From: an uncultured Lachnospiraceae bacterium
GTDB lineage: Bacteria; Bacillota; Clostridia; Lachnospirales; Lachnospiraceae
DNA: 10,113 nucleotides
Assembly (NCBI GenBank): GCA_910585255.1
Contig: CAJUEI010000136.1
Location: 1 to 10,113 of the forward strand
Direction of reading: 5' to 3'
Shown here: positions 1-6,150 of the stretch, in pieces
Layout of the letters: each line of letters opens with the position of its first letter
Numbering within the stretch: position 1 is the stretch's first letter
Translations under genes and position numbers: made by a program
Notes under the pieces: model-generated
The model's database searches: none
What the model saw: only the letters and a program-made list of their open reading frames with translations
What the model was told of the DNA's origin: nothing

Positions 1-53
1 TAAGACGCCGCCCTCTCACGGCGGAAACAGGGGTTCGATTCCCCTACGAGCTG
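1..53 (+). tRNA. tRNA-Glu (anticodon CTC), 3' part only
   Basis: The 5' half lies outside the window. The visible part folds as the anticodon arm, the T arm and the 3' acceptor strand. The anticodon stem CCGCC (8-12) pairs with GGCGG (20-24) around the 7-base loop CTCTCAC (13-19), which puts the anticodon CTC at 15-17. The T stem AGGGG (29-33) pairs with CCCCT (41-45) around TTCGATT. The acceptor strand is 46-52 with discriminator G53. CTC reads GAG (glutamate), and the arm sequences look like bacterial tRNA-Glu. The CCA end is not encoded, because T residues follow directly. With C at position 34 this isoacceptor would not be a substrate for the U34-modifying MnmM encoded nearby. Confidence 0.9.
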
Positions 54-98
54 TTTTTTTATTGCTTAAATTTATATAAAAAACGTTGCAAATCAAAG

Positions 99-118
99 GC
101 TTCCTGTTACAAGGAAGC
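99..118 (+). terminator. hairpin behind the tRNA, possible weak terminator
   Basis: GCTTCCT (99-105) pairs perfectly with AGGAAGC (112-118) around a 6-base loop. The tail is AATTTTAAATT, so the T tract is short and interrupted. It could end or process the tRNA transcript. The T run at 54-60 directly behind the tRNA and the hairpin at 131-165 are alternatives for the same job. Confidence 0.4.
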
Positions 119-130
119 AATTTTAAATTA

Positions 131-170
131 GGCGGTATCGCTCCGATTATAAGGGCTGTACCGCCTTTTC
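131..170 (+). terminator. GC-rich hairpin with T tail, likely terminator
   Basis: GGCGGTA (131-137) pairs perfectly with TACCGCC (159-165) around a 21-base loop and is followed by TTTTCTT. The GC-rich stem with a T tract on the + strand fits a Rho-independent terminator for the tRNA transcript. The long loop is unusual for a simple terminator. Confidence 0.5.
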
Positions 171-240
171 TTGTGCTTAATAAGTTCATGTTCTTATATG
201 TCTTGCCGTTTCGGCTGCGTAACAGTAACAGAAAGAATTA

Positions 241-263
241 AAATTTGAGGAATTATCAAATTT
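241..263. repeat. 8-bp perfect inverted repeat, 7-bp spacer
   Basis: AAATTTGA (241-248) and TCAAATTT (256-263) are exact reverse complements separated by GGAATTA. It could be a protein-binding dyad or a weak AT-rich hairpin. No T tract follows on either strand. The role is unknown; it lies about 100 bp upstream of the putative HTH promoter. Confidence 0.4.
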
Positions 264-338
264 CATTTCAAAATGTGTAATTTCTATATTATATATCGTT
301 CTTCCTTCTTATCCCTTCGCTTTATTATAGTTATCTTA

Positions 339-367
339 CTGACTATAGTCAATTATAAAACTATAAA
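339..367 (+). promoter_or_regulatory. candidate promoter and operator of the HTH gene
   Basis: CTGACT (339-344, four of six matches to TTGACA) and TATAAA (362-367) are 17 bp apart and oriented toward the gene at 400, which gives a leader of about 25 bases. The perfect 12-bp palindrome TGACTATAGTCA (340-351) covers the -35 element. ACTAT pentamers begin at 342, 360 and 378, exactly 18 bp apart. A further copy of the half-site, TGACTATAG, lies inside the coding start at 405-413. An inverted repeat AGTAT-TCTA-ATACT sits at 367-380. The layout suggests that the regulator represses its own promoter. The repeats are seen; the regulatory role is inferred. Confidence 0.45.
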
Positions 368-399
368 GTATTCTAATACTATCACATGGAGGTATTCAT

Positions 400-618
400 A
401 TGATTGACTATAGCCCTTTTTGGAATACATTAAAAAATTCACCCGAAACTACTTATACTCTTATTCATAAACATCGTATTTCCAGTGCAATTATCGATAA
501 ACTTAGAAAAAACAAACCTATGAATATGACTACTATCAATGATTTATGTCGTATTCTTAACTGTCGTATTGAAGAAGTTGCTCAATATATTCCTTCTGAT
601 GAAGATCAAATACTATAA
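400..618 (+). CDS. small XRE/Cro-type helix-turn-helix regulator (YozG-like)
   Basis: This 72-residue protein resembles the short Cro/C1-type DNA-binding proteins of the YozG kind, which are little more than one HTH domain. The N-terminal stretch ending in FWNTLK (residues 7-12) is helix 1. Residues about 18-38 form the HTH, with ISSAIIDKLRKNKP (27-40) as the likely recognition helix and turn. MTTINDLCRILNC (43-55) and EEVAQYIP (58-65) match the family's 'DLCRILNC..EEVxxYIP' closing part. No sensor or catalytic domain is present. The ATG at 400 has a strong GGAGG (388-392) 7 bases upstream, which fixes the start. The gene stands alone, between the tRNA and the convergent mnmM, and no strong terminator is visible in 619-733. 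Autoregulation is suggested by the palindrome in its promoter. Target genes are unknown. Confidence 0.85.
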   Translation: MIDYSPFWNTLKNSPETTYTLIHKHRISSAIIDKLRKNKPMNMTTINDLCRILNCRIEEVAQYIPSDEDQIL

Positions 619-733
619 TATCCTTTACAAACCACTAGATTTTTACTGTTTCTTCAAAAGAATATTCTATTACTATATCAATATCATATCTAAGATTATA
701 AATAATTGTAATTTTTCTATTCACAGCCATTTC

Positions 734-1291
734 TTATCTCAATTTTTTTATCACTATCGGAATCGGTGGATGATTTCCCCGGTTGTAATAACAGCTTAAA
801 ATCACAAGATATCTCTTCTCATCCAATATTTTTAAATAAGAAAGCAACGCATCCCGCTCCTCAAATCCGCTGTCTCGTCCACTATAAATACACAATGTCA
901 TCATTCCGCCTGGCTTTAAAAGGGACAGTCCTGCTTCCACTGCCGCAACACTGCTCTCTGGCTTTGTACAGATCTTATGATCCCCCCTTGGCAAATATCC
1001 AAAATTAAACATAATACAATCTACAGAATCCTCTTTGGCATAATCCCCCATCTTTACATGAGATTCCAAAATAAGTTCTGCTTTACATTGATAGCAATCC
1101 AATAATTTTCTTGTCCGCTCTAATGCCAACATCTGAATATCAAACCCCAATACCCTGCCGCTTTTCCCAGCCAACTGACAAAGCAGCAGCGTATCTTTCC
1201 CATTCCCTGCTGTAGCATCAATACAAAAATCCCCGGCTTTTACATGTTCCCGGACAAACCGCTGTATATAAGAAGTAATCTGATCCTCCAT
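734..1291 (-). CDS. mnmM: tRNA 5-aminomethyl-2-thiouridine methyltransferase MnmM (YtqB family)
   Basis: This class I SAM-dependent methyltransferase of 185 residues belongs to the YtqB/MnmM family. In Bacillus the family performs the last methylation of the mnm5s2U34 wobble base in tRNAs for Lys, Glu and Gln (established for the family). The SAM-binding motif I is DATAGNGKDT (25-34), with the acidic FDIQ (50-53) after strand 2. The family signatures NFGYLPRGDH (96-105) and NRGNHPPIPIVIKK (170-183) are clear. The open frame extends to GTG 1300, but there AAAAAAGG abuts the start codon with no spacing. ATG 1291 has the same AAAAGG 8 bases upstream, so I take it as the start. The gene follows argJ by 52 bp with no obvious promoter or terminator between them, so the two are probably cotranscribed. 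Confidence 0.88.
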   Translation of the reverse strand: MEDQITSYIQRFVREHVKAGDFCIDATAGNGKDTLLLCQLAGKSGRVLGFDIQMLALERTRKLLDCYQCKAELILESHVKMGDYAKEDSVDCIMFNFGYLPRGDHKICTKPESSVAAVEAGLSLLKPGGMMTLCIYSGRDSGFEERDALLSYLKILDEKRYLVILSCYYNRGNHPPIPIVIKKLR

Positions 1292-1343
1292 ACCATGCAC
1301 CTTTTTTAATAACTATTTTCTGTCAAAAGATATCTTCTACTTT

Positions 1344-2582
1344 CTAACTTCGATAATCTCCATTAATCTTTACATAATCGTATGTCAAATCACACCCCCA
1401 AGCAGTAGCCGCTGCCTCTCCCTGTTTTAAGTCAATTAAAATCTGTATTTCGTCCTCTTTTAGTACAGTTTGAGCAAATTCTTCTGAAAATGCCACTCCG
1501 CTTCCGTCCTGGCAGACCAGCAACTCTCCTGCAGAAGAACATAGCTTTACCTCTACCAGATCAATCGCAAACTCTGCTTTTGCATTTCCGACTGCACAGA
1601 GAATCCTCCCCCAATTAGCGTCCTCTCCAAACATCGCACATTTAAACAATGGAGAAACGATCACACTCTTTGCTACAGTAATTGCTGTATTCCAATCAGG
1701 AGCTCCGCTGCAGATACACTCCAATAATTTTGTGGCTCCCTCTCCATCCTTGGCAAGCATCCGTGTCAGATTCATCATAACAATATAAAGTCCCTGTTTA
1801 AACATCTGATATGCCTGATTTTCTTCTGTAATTTTTTTATTTTCTGCCATACCATTTGCCATCACACAGACCATATCATTAGTAGAAGTATCCCCATCAA
1901 TACTGAGACAATTATAAGTAACCGCAACCACTTCCTGCAATGCCTTCTGTATCAGATCAGATGTAATCGCCAAATCGGTTGTTATAAAATTAAGTGTTGT
2001 CGCCATATTCGGATGAATCATCCCGCTTCCCTTCGCCATTCCACCAATTCGAACGGTTTTTCCCTCTGCCACAAATTCCACTGCTACCTGTTTTGGTATC
2101 GTATCGGTTGTCATAATTGCCTGTACGGCTTTCTCATTTCCATCATAAGAAAGCCCTTTTACCAATTCCGGTATTGCCGCTTCTATCGGCTCTATCGGAA
2201 GTACCTGTCCAATTACGCCGGTGGAAGCTACCAGCACCTTTTCTGTCTGAATTCCAAGTGCTTTTGCTGCAAGTACGCACATCTGTTCTGCTTTTTCCTC
2301 TCCGTCATGATTACAGGTATTTGCATTTTTCGAATTTGCAATAACCGCCTGTGCCTTTCCGTTCGATGCGAAAAGATGCTTCTTTGTAATAAGAATCGGG
2401 GCACCTTTTACTTTATTTTGGGTATAGACAGCAGCAGTATCACATTCTCTGTCACTGACTAATAAACATAAGTCGTTTTTTTCCTTTACCGGATTTAAAC
2501 CGCAGTTTAATCCGTTTGCCCGAAACCCCTGCGGTGCACAAATACCCTTTTCTTTATATTGATAGCCTTCAAATTCTTTCAT
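1344..2582 (-). CDS. argJ: bifunctional glutamate N-acetyltransferase / amino-acid acetyltransferase ArgJ
   Basis: ArgJ moves the acetyl group from N-acetylornithine to glutamate in the cyclic arginine pathway; bifunctional forms can also use acetyl-CoA. The 412-residue length is normal. The precursor cleaves itself into alpha and beta chains at KGSGMIHPNMATTL (184-197), with Thr195 as the new N-terminal nucleophile. The oxyanion-hole loop STGVIG is at 120-125. Other family blocks are TTDTIPK (158-164), DGDTSTND (229-236) and DGEGATK (279-285), and the typical tail YVKINGDYRS ends the protein. Thr196 replaces the Met often seen directly after the nucleophile, a small variation. GGGAG (2589-2593) lies 6 bases before the ATG. 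No other arg gene lies in the window, so the rest of the pathway must be elsewhere. mnmM follows, probably in the same transcript. Confidence 0.95.
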   Translation of the reverse strand: MKEFEGYQYKEKGICAPQGFRANGLNCGLNPVKEKNDLCLLVSDRECDTAAVYTQNKVKGAPILITKKHLFASNGKAQAVIANSKNANTCNHDGEEKAEQMCVLAAKALGIQTEKVLVASTGVIGQVLPIEPIEAAIPELVKGLSYDGNEKAVQAIMTTDTIPKQVAVEFVAEGKTVRIGGMAKGSGMIHPNMATTLNFITTDLAITSDLIQKALQEVVAVTYNCLSIDGDTSTNDMVCVMANGMAENKKITEENQAYQMFKQGLYIVMMNLTRMLAKDGEGATKLLECICSGAPDWNTAITVAKSVIVSPLFKCAMFGEDANWGRILCAVGNAKAEFAIDLVEVKLCSSAGELLVCQDGSGVAFSEEFAQTVLKEDEIQILIDLKQGEAAATAWGCDLTYDYVKINGDYRS

Positions 2583-2652
2583 TTTTTTCTCCCTTTCTTT
2601 GTTTCATTTTTTCCTTCTAATTGTTTTCTCTTTTACTTTCATTAATACTATA

Positions 2653-2681
2653 TCTATACTATATCCAACACAAATCGTAAA
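2653..2681 (-). promoter_or_regulatory. candidate argJ promoter with 9-bp direct repeats
   Basis: On the - strand TTTACG (2676-2681) and TATAGA (2653-2658) are 17 bp apart, each with four of six consensus matches, which gives a leader of roughly 60 bases. Two exact copies of TACTATATC (as read on the + strand, 2646-2654 and 2657-2665) are offset by 11 bp, about one helical turn, and overlap the -10 region. They could be a regulator site. They do not resemble an ARG box as I know it. Confidence 0.35.
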
Positions 2682-2701
2682 TAGCAAAAGTATACAAAAT
2701 C

Positions 2702-2739
2702 AGAAGATCTAAGATACGGTTTTGTATCCTAGATCTTCT
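2702..2739 (-). terminator. strong hairpin behind the phosphofructokinase gene
   Basis: Arms 2702-2717 and 2724-2739 pair at 15 of 16 positions (one A-C mismatch at 2712/2729) around a 6-base loop, 12 bp after the pfp stop. On the - strand the tail is GATTTTG, a short T tract. It is best read as the pfp terminator, and it separates pfp from the argJ promoter. Confidence 0.65.
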
Positions 2740-2751
2740 TGTACTACAATC

Positions 2752-3987
2752 TTATCTCTTTACAAACATGGTCAGATGTCTTGGAAGACCATCTGTCATA
2801 ATAGGGGTTAATTCTGCCTGAATCAAAGGTCTGATATAATTAAGGAATTCTGGTGTTACATAATTGCCTTCCTCATTAATCCACTCTCTTGGAACCTTCT
2901 TTTCTACATTGGCAATTTCATGGATATCATAAATATCTGTTGTACAAATATATGGATCACTGGATTCTCTCTTTAATGTAATCATCTTTCCTGTTTCCCC
3001 TTCAAATGCTGCCTTAACCGCCGCACCTGCAACCTGGAAAGCCTCTGTGATATCCACACGGGATACAATATGGGAACCGCATCTTTGCAGTGTTGCAAAT
3101 TCAATTGCTCTGGTCTTACATCCACACTCTTTTGCAATCGTATTTGCAAGGAATCTTGCTGCACCTGCTAATGTTCTATGCCCAAAGGAGTCAACTTGAC
3201 TTGCCGCATCTGTCAATTCGCAGACATAACGACCGTCTCCTAAACGTATCCCTTCCGATACGGCTACAATAATCGAACGCTTTGTCTTCATAATCTCTTT
3301 TACACTATCTACAAACTTCTGTACATCAAATTCTACTTCAGGAAGATAGAGTAAATCTGGTCCTTCACAGTCCTCACATTTTGCAAGTGCGGCTGCTCCA
3401 GTCAGCCATCCGGCATTACGTCCCATAATTTCCATAACGGTAACTACATTCGCATCGTAAACTAATCCGTCCCGAATCACTTCTTTTGTAACTGTACCGA
3501 TAAACTTTGCTGCACTGCCAAAGCCCGGTGTATGGTCTGTTACAGCAAGGTCATTATCGATTGTCTTTGGAACACCAATAAAATGAATTTTGCTTCCTTT
3601 CTCCAGTGCGTAATCTGACAGCTTATTGATGGTATCCATTGAATCGTTTCCACCAATATAGAAGAAAGAATCAATTTCCAGTTTGTTTAAGATATCAAAT
3701 ATCTTTTCATAAATCTCTGGCTTGTCCTTGCTATTCGGCAGCTTATAACGGCAAGAACCTAAGAAAGAAGACGGTGTGCGTTTTAATAACTCAATATCCA
3801 AATCCGTATGGATATGCTCCGATAAATCTACATATTTCTCTTCCAATAAACCCTGAATTCCATGAAGCATCCCATATACGGTATCAGCTCCTCTGTCCTT
3901 TGCTACCTTATAAACACCTGCCAGACTGGAATTGATTACTGCTGTCGGTCCACCGGACTGTCCGACCATAACATTTTTCTTTGACAT
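2752..3987 (-). CDS. pfp: 6-phosphofructokinase, PPi-dependent type
   Basis: This cytosolic glycolytic enzyme interconverts fructose 6-phosphate and fructose 1,6-bisphosphate. At 411 residues it is longer than the 320-residue ATP-PFK of E. coli. Family blocks in order are GQSGGPTAVIN (9-19), GGNDS (112-116), PKTIDND (140-146, with catalytic Asp144), MGRNAGW (188-194), SEG with Glu245, and QRCGSHIVSR (301-310). Two positions decide the phosphate donor. Asp115 replaces the Gly104 of ATP enzymes, and Lys141 replaces Gly124 in PGTIDND; both are the PPi-type residues. The preceding Asp103 is Asn114 here, as I recall for the GGND subgroup. A PPi enzyme would work reversibly and save ATP, a common trait in anaerobes. 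AGGAGG (3993-3998) lies 5 bases before the ATG. The gene has its own promoter and terminator, so it appears monocistronic. Donor specificity is inferred from residues only. Confidence 0.9.
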   Translation of the reverse strand: MSKKNVMVGQSGGPTAVINSSLAGVYKVAKDRGADTVYGMLHGIQGLLEEKYVDLSEHIHTDLDIELLKRTPSSFLGSCRYKLPNSKDKPEIYEKIFDILNKLEIDSFFYIGGNDSMDTINKLSDYALEKGSKIHFIGVPKTIDNDLAVTDHTPGFGSAAKFIGTVTKEVIRDGLVYDANVVTVMEIMGRNAGWLTGAAALAKCEDCEGPDLLYLPEVEFDVQKFVDSVKEIMKTKRSIIVAVSEGIRLGDGRYVCELTDAASQVDSFGHRTLAGAARFLANTIAKECGCKTRAIEFATLQRCGSHIVSRVDITEAFQVAGAAVKAAFEGETGKMITLKRESSDPYICTTDIYDIHEIANVEKKVPREWINEEGNYVTPEFLNYIRPLIQAELTPIMTDGLPRHLTMFVKR

Positions 3988-4021
3988 ACGTACCTCCTAA
4001 ATACATTAAAATAATGATATT

Positions 4022-4051
4022 ATGCAGTATTCTTTATAGAAATTGCTGCAT
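4022..4051 (-). promoter_or_regulatory. hairpin in the pfp 5' leader
   Basis: ATGCAG (4022-4027) and CTGCAT (4046-4051) are perfect complements. Inside them TTCT and AGAA can add a second short stem. The element lies between the predicted transcription start (about 4066) and the AGGAGG of pfp, so it would be in the leader RNA. No riboswitch class is recognisable. It may affect mRNA stability or translation. Confidence 0.35.
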
Positions 4052-4072
4052 TACTCGGTGTAACTATATTTT

Positions 4073-4100
4073 ATTATAGCATATCTTTTTAGATTTGTAA
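4073..4100 (-). promoter_or_regulatory. pfp promoter, extended -10
   Basis: On the - strand TTACAA (4095-4100, five of six matches to TTGACA) is followed after 16 bp by a perfect TATAAT (4073-4078). It is preceded by TGC, the extended -10 TGn. This is the best sigma-A promoter in the window and fits a highly expressed glycolytic gene. The predicted leader is about 80 bases. Confidence 0.75.
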
Positions 4101-4104
4101 CTAG

Positions 4105-4130
4105 AAAAATACCTTTTTTTGTATATTTTT
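4105..4130 (-). terminator. AT-rich hairpin at the end of the GNAT gene
   Basis: On the - strand AAAAATA and TATTTTT can pair around a purine-rich loop, ending in a T run, and the element overlaps the stop codon of the acetyltransferase gene. It contains few G-C pairs, so it is a weak candidate. It sits just upstream of the pfp promoter, where a terminator is expected. Confidence 0.3.
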
Positions 4131-4656
4131 AACGAAACGATAAAATCCGCTCAAATCCTATTCTTTCTTCTCCATTTTCTAAATAAATAATCCCGCAGCG
4201 GACAAACCCATTTTTTACCAACATTCTCTGCATAGACTGATTCAAACGATGTGTATCATTTTTAATACTAAAGATCCCCTTTTCTAAACATAACTTTACG
4301 GCTTCTTCTATCATCTTTCCAGCAAGCCCGCTTCCCTTTCTTTCGGCATCTACTGCTACTCGGTGAATTGCCGCATAAGGCTGCTTTTCTGAAAGCCAAT
4401 TTCCTTCATAAATCCAATTATAATTTCTGTCGCCTTCTAGATCAATCGCTATTGTTCCAAGTATTTTCCCATTTTCTTCTAATACATAAGAAATTTCTCT
4501 TTCTATATCTTTATAAAAGCTTTCTCGATTGGGATATCCGTCCTGCCACTGCGGAATCCCCTGCAGCCTTAGATATTCTTTTGCTGCATCTACAATCTCT
4601 ATTACTGCATCTAAATCTCTTTCCTCTGTCCTACGAAAGTACAGCTTCCCTTCCAT
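4129..4656 (-). CDS. GNAT-family N-acetyltransferase
   Basis: This 175-residue protein consists of a single GNAT fold and would transfer an acetyl group from acetyl-CoA to an amine. FRRTEERDLDAVIEI (7-21) is strand 1 and helix 1. GKILGTIAI (63-71) is the central strand pair. HRVAVDAERKGSGLAGKMI (98-116) contains strand 4 and the acetyl-CoA pyrophosphate loop RKGSGLA (106-112), a variant of Q/RxxGxG/A. NDTHRLNQSMQRMLVKNGF (133-151) is the usual 'N..A..LY.K.GF' C-terminal helix. The substrate cannot be read from the sequence; small molecules such as polyamines, amino acids or drugs are all possible. AGGAGG (4664-4669) lies 7 bases before the ATG. The gene starts 27 bp behind the MATE pump gene, so both may share a transcript, but a joint detoxification role is only a guess. 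Confidence 0.85.
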   Translation of the reverse strand: MEGKLYFRRTEERDLDAVIEIVDAAKEYLRLQGIPQWQDGYPNRESFYKDIEREISYVLEENGKILGTIAIDLEGDRNYNWIYEGNWLSEKQPYAAIHRVAVDAERKGSGLAGKMIEEAVKLCLEKGIFSIKNDTHRLNQSMQRMLVKNGFVRCGIIYLENGEERIGFERILSFR

Positions 4657-4683
4657 CTTTCTGCCTCCTATTTGAAAATCTTT

Positions 4684-6072
4684 CTATCCTTCTGCTCTTT
4701 CCTTTTTTATTTTTACTTTATTTTTCTTCCACAATCCGGTTCGATAGAGTACCCACAATAAAAGTGCCGAAGAAGCATTGCTGATAACAACAGCATACCA
4801 AATGCTCTGCACTCCCATCTGAAAAACTGTTTCACAGATAAAAAGAACCAAAAATCGAAAGACCCATAGCCGTGATACATCTACCGCCATCGTAATCATA
4901 GTATGTCCCGTTCCCTGAAAAAGTCCAGTATGTACATTATAAAATCCGTTTGTCCAGCAGCATATCGCCAATATACTTAAATACTCTACTGCAAGGGGAA
5001 TCACTGCTTCATCTTTCGAAAAAATTCGTACAATTTTATCAGCTACAAAATCTCTAGACAAAATCAACCCCCCAATAAAAAGAAATATCACTGTCATCCG
5101 CCTTGCCAAAATACAGGTCCGCTGTACTCTATCAATCTGCCCTGCTCCCATATTTTGTCCTACAATCGTTCCGGTAGCCGATCCCATCGCATTAGAGGGC
5201 ATAGTAATCAAACTATTGATTCGATTTCCAATCCCATAAGCCGCTACTGACAACGTGCCATAGCGATAGACATTTCTAGTCATCAACAGAAACCCCAACT
5301 GCATGGTACTTCCTCCTAAAGCGGTCGGAAACCCAATCTGTACAATACTTAACAGCTTTTCTTTTTCAAAATGCAGATCCTTTAAATCAATAAAAATCTC
5401 TTTTTTTCTGTTAGAAAGTGCAAAAAAGGCAATCCCTGCACAAGGAACTTTTGCAAGCAGTGTAGCAAATGCCGCTCCTGCTATCCCCATATCCAGCCCC
5501 AGCATAAATAATGGATCAAAAATCATATTTAAAATAATTCCAAATAAATTCAAAAGCATCGGACGCATGGTATCCCCCTGCGACTGATGAACGGCAGTAA
5601 AAATATTGATCAAATACAAAAACGGCATATCCAAAATTACAATTCGAAGATAAGTTTCACTCAGCTTCTGCACCGCTCCTTCTGCCCCAAGCCAACTGAC
5701 AATGCTAGGAGTCGCAAGATAACAAATCCCGGCACAAAGCAAAGAAAATAACATCGAACAGAGAAAAATCTGTTCCGCCATTCTTTTTGCATCTGCTTTA
5801 TTCCCAGCTCCAATATACTGAGAAATTAGGATCGCTCCTGCCGTAGTAATTCCACTTCCAAAATTTACGACAATATTTTGTACCGGTGTTACCAATGTAA
5901 TCGCTGCCATTGGATCCGTTCCGATTTTACCCAGCCAATAGGTATCTGTCAAGTTATACATCGTCTGAATAAAACTATTGATTACAATTGGGATACACAA
6001 CGTTAAAATTGCTGTTATCAAATTTCCCGATAAAATCAATTCTCGGTTTTCTTTTTTCTGCCTCTTTGTCAT
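4684..6072 (-). CDS. MATE-family multidrug/cation efflux transporter
   Basis: This membrane antiporter of 462 residues uses the Na+ or H+ gradient to export organic compounds. About 12 hydrophobic segments in two homologous halves are visible. The N-terminal half has PIVINSFIQTMYNLTDTYWL (28-47) in helix 1 and QYIGAGNKADAKR (85-97) after helix 3. The matching C-terminal half has FPTALGGSTMQ (248-258) and GQNMGAGQIDRVQR (305-318). The C-terminus is basic (KKNKVKIKKER). The frame is open up to ATG 6177, but I start it at ATG 6072. There GAGG (6081-6084) lies 8 bases upstream, and the protein begins with the usual short basic segment plus 'LILSGN'. The extra 35 residues of the longer form are encoded by a hairpin and by 12-bp tandem repeats, and look like leader sequence. 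The substrate is unknown. A GNAT gene follows closely. Confidence 0.9.
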   Translation of the reverse strand: MTKRQKKENRELILSGNLITAILTLCIPIVINSFIQTMYNLTDTYWLGKIGTDPMAAITLVTPVQNIVVNFGSGITTAGAILISQYIGAGNKADAKRMAEQIFLCSMLFSLLCAGICYLATPSIVSWLGAEGAVQKLSETYLRIVILDMPFLYLINIFTAVHQSQGDTMRPMLLNLFGIILNMIFDPLFMLGLDMGIAGAAFATLLAKVPCAGIAFFALSNRKKEIFIDLKDLHFEKEKLLSIVQIGFPTALGGSTMQLGFLLMTRNVYRYGTLSVAAYGIGNRINSLITMPSNAMGSATGTIVGQNMGAGQIDRVQRTCILARRMTVIFLFIGGLILSRDFVADKIVRIFSKDEAVIPLAVEYLSILAICCWTNGFYNVHTGLFQGTGHTMITMAVDVSRLWVFRFLVLFICETVFQMGVQSIWYAVVISNASSALLLWVLYRTGLWKKNKVKIKKERAEG

Positions 6073-6114
6073 TTTCTTTTCCTCTTCTCTTGGCTGCAAA
6101 AAATAGGTTAAATA

Positions 6115-6150
6115 AAATTTTAAACCAAATTTTAAATAAAGTTTTAAATA
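6115..6150. repeat. three tandem 12-bp repeats in the MATE leader
   Basis: AAATTTTAAACC (6115-6126), AAATTTTAAATA (6127-6138) and AAGTTTTAAATA (6139-6150) stand head to tail. A degraded fourth unit may lie at 6103-6114 (ATAGGTTAAATA). They abut the 13-bp hairpin and lie 43 bp or more upstream of the MATE start codon. If translated in the MATE frame they give a 4-residue repeat (LKxY/F), which I read as a by-product of the DNA repeat. Confidence 0.6.

Larger units (their letters stand above)
54..399. other. gene-poor region between tRNA-Glu and the HTH gene
   Basis: I find no open frame with a ribosome binding site in this 346-bp stretch. It starts with a T run (54-60). It then holds a hairpin at 99-118, a second hairpin at 131-165 followed by TTTTCTT, a GCCG-TTT-CGGC mini-stem at 205-215, an 8-bp inverted repeat at 241-263, and the promoter and putative operator of the HTH gene from about 327 on. 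The space next to a tRNA 3' end is a common integration site for mobile elements, but I see no integrase and no second copy of the tRNA end within the window. Confidence 0.6.

Noticed and set aside
539..799. 86-codon + strand frame overlapping the HTH gene and the end of mnmM
   Set aside because: It overlaps the well-supported HTH gene out of frame, has no ribosome site, and its Phe/Tyr/Ile-rich product reflects AT-rich DNA.
2013..2462. 149-codon + strand frame opposite argJ
   Set aside because: It is antisense to a clear argJ, has a Cys/Phe/Tyr-rich composition typical of a shadow frame, and no recognisable domain.
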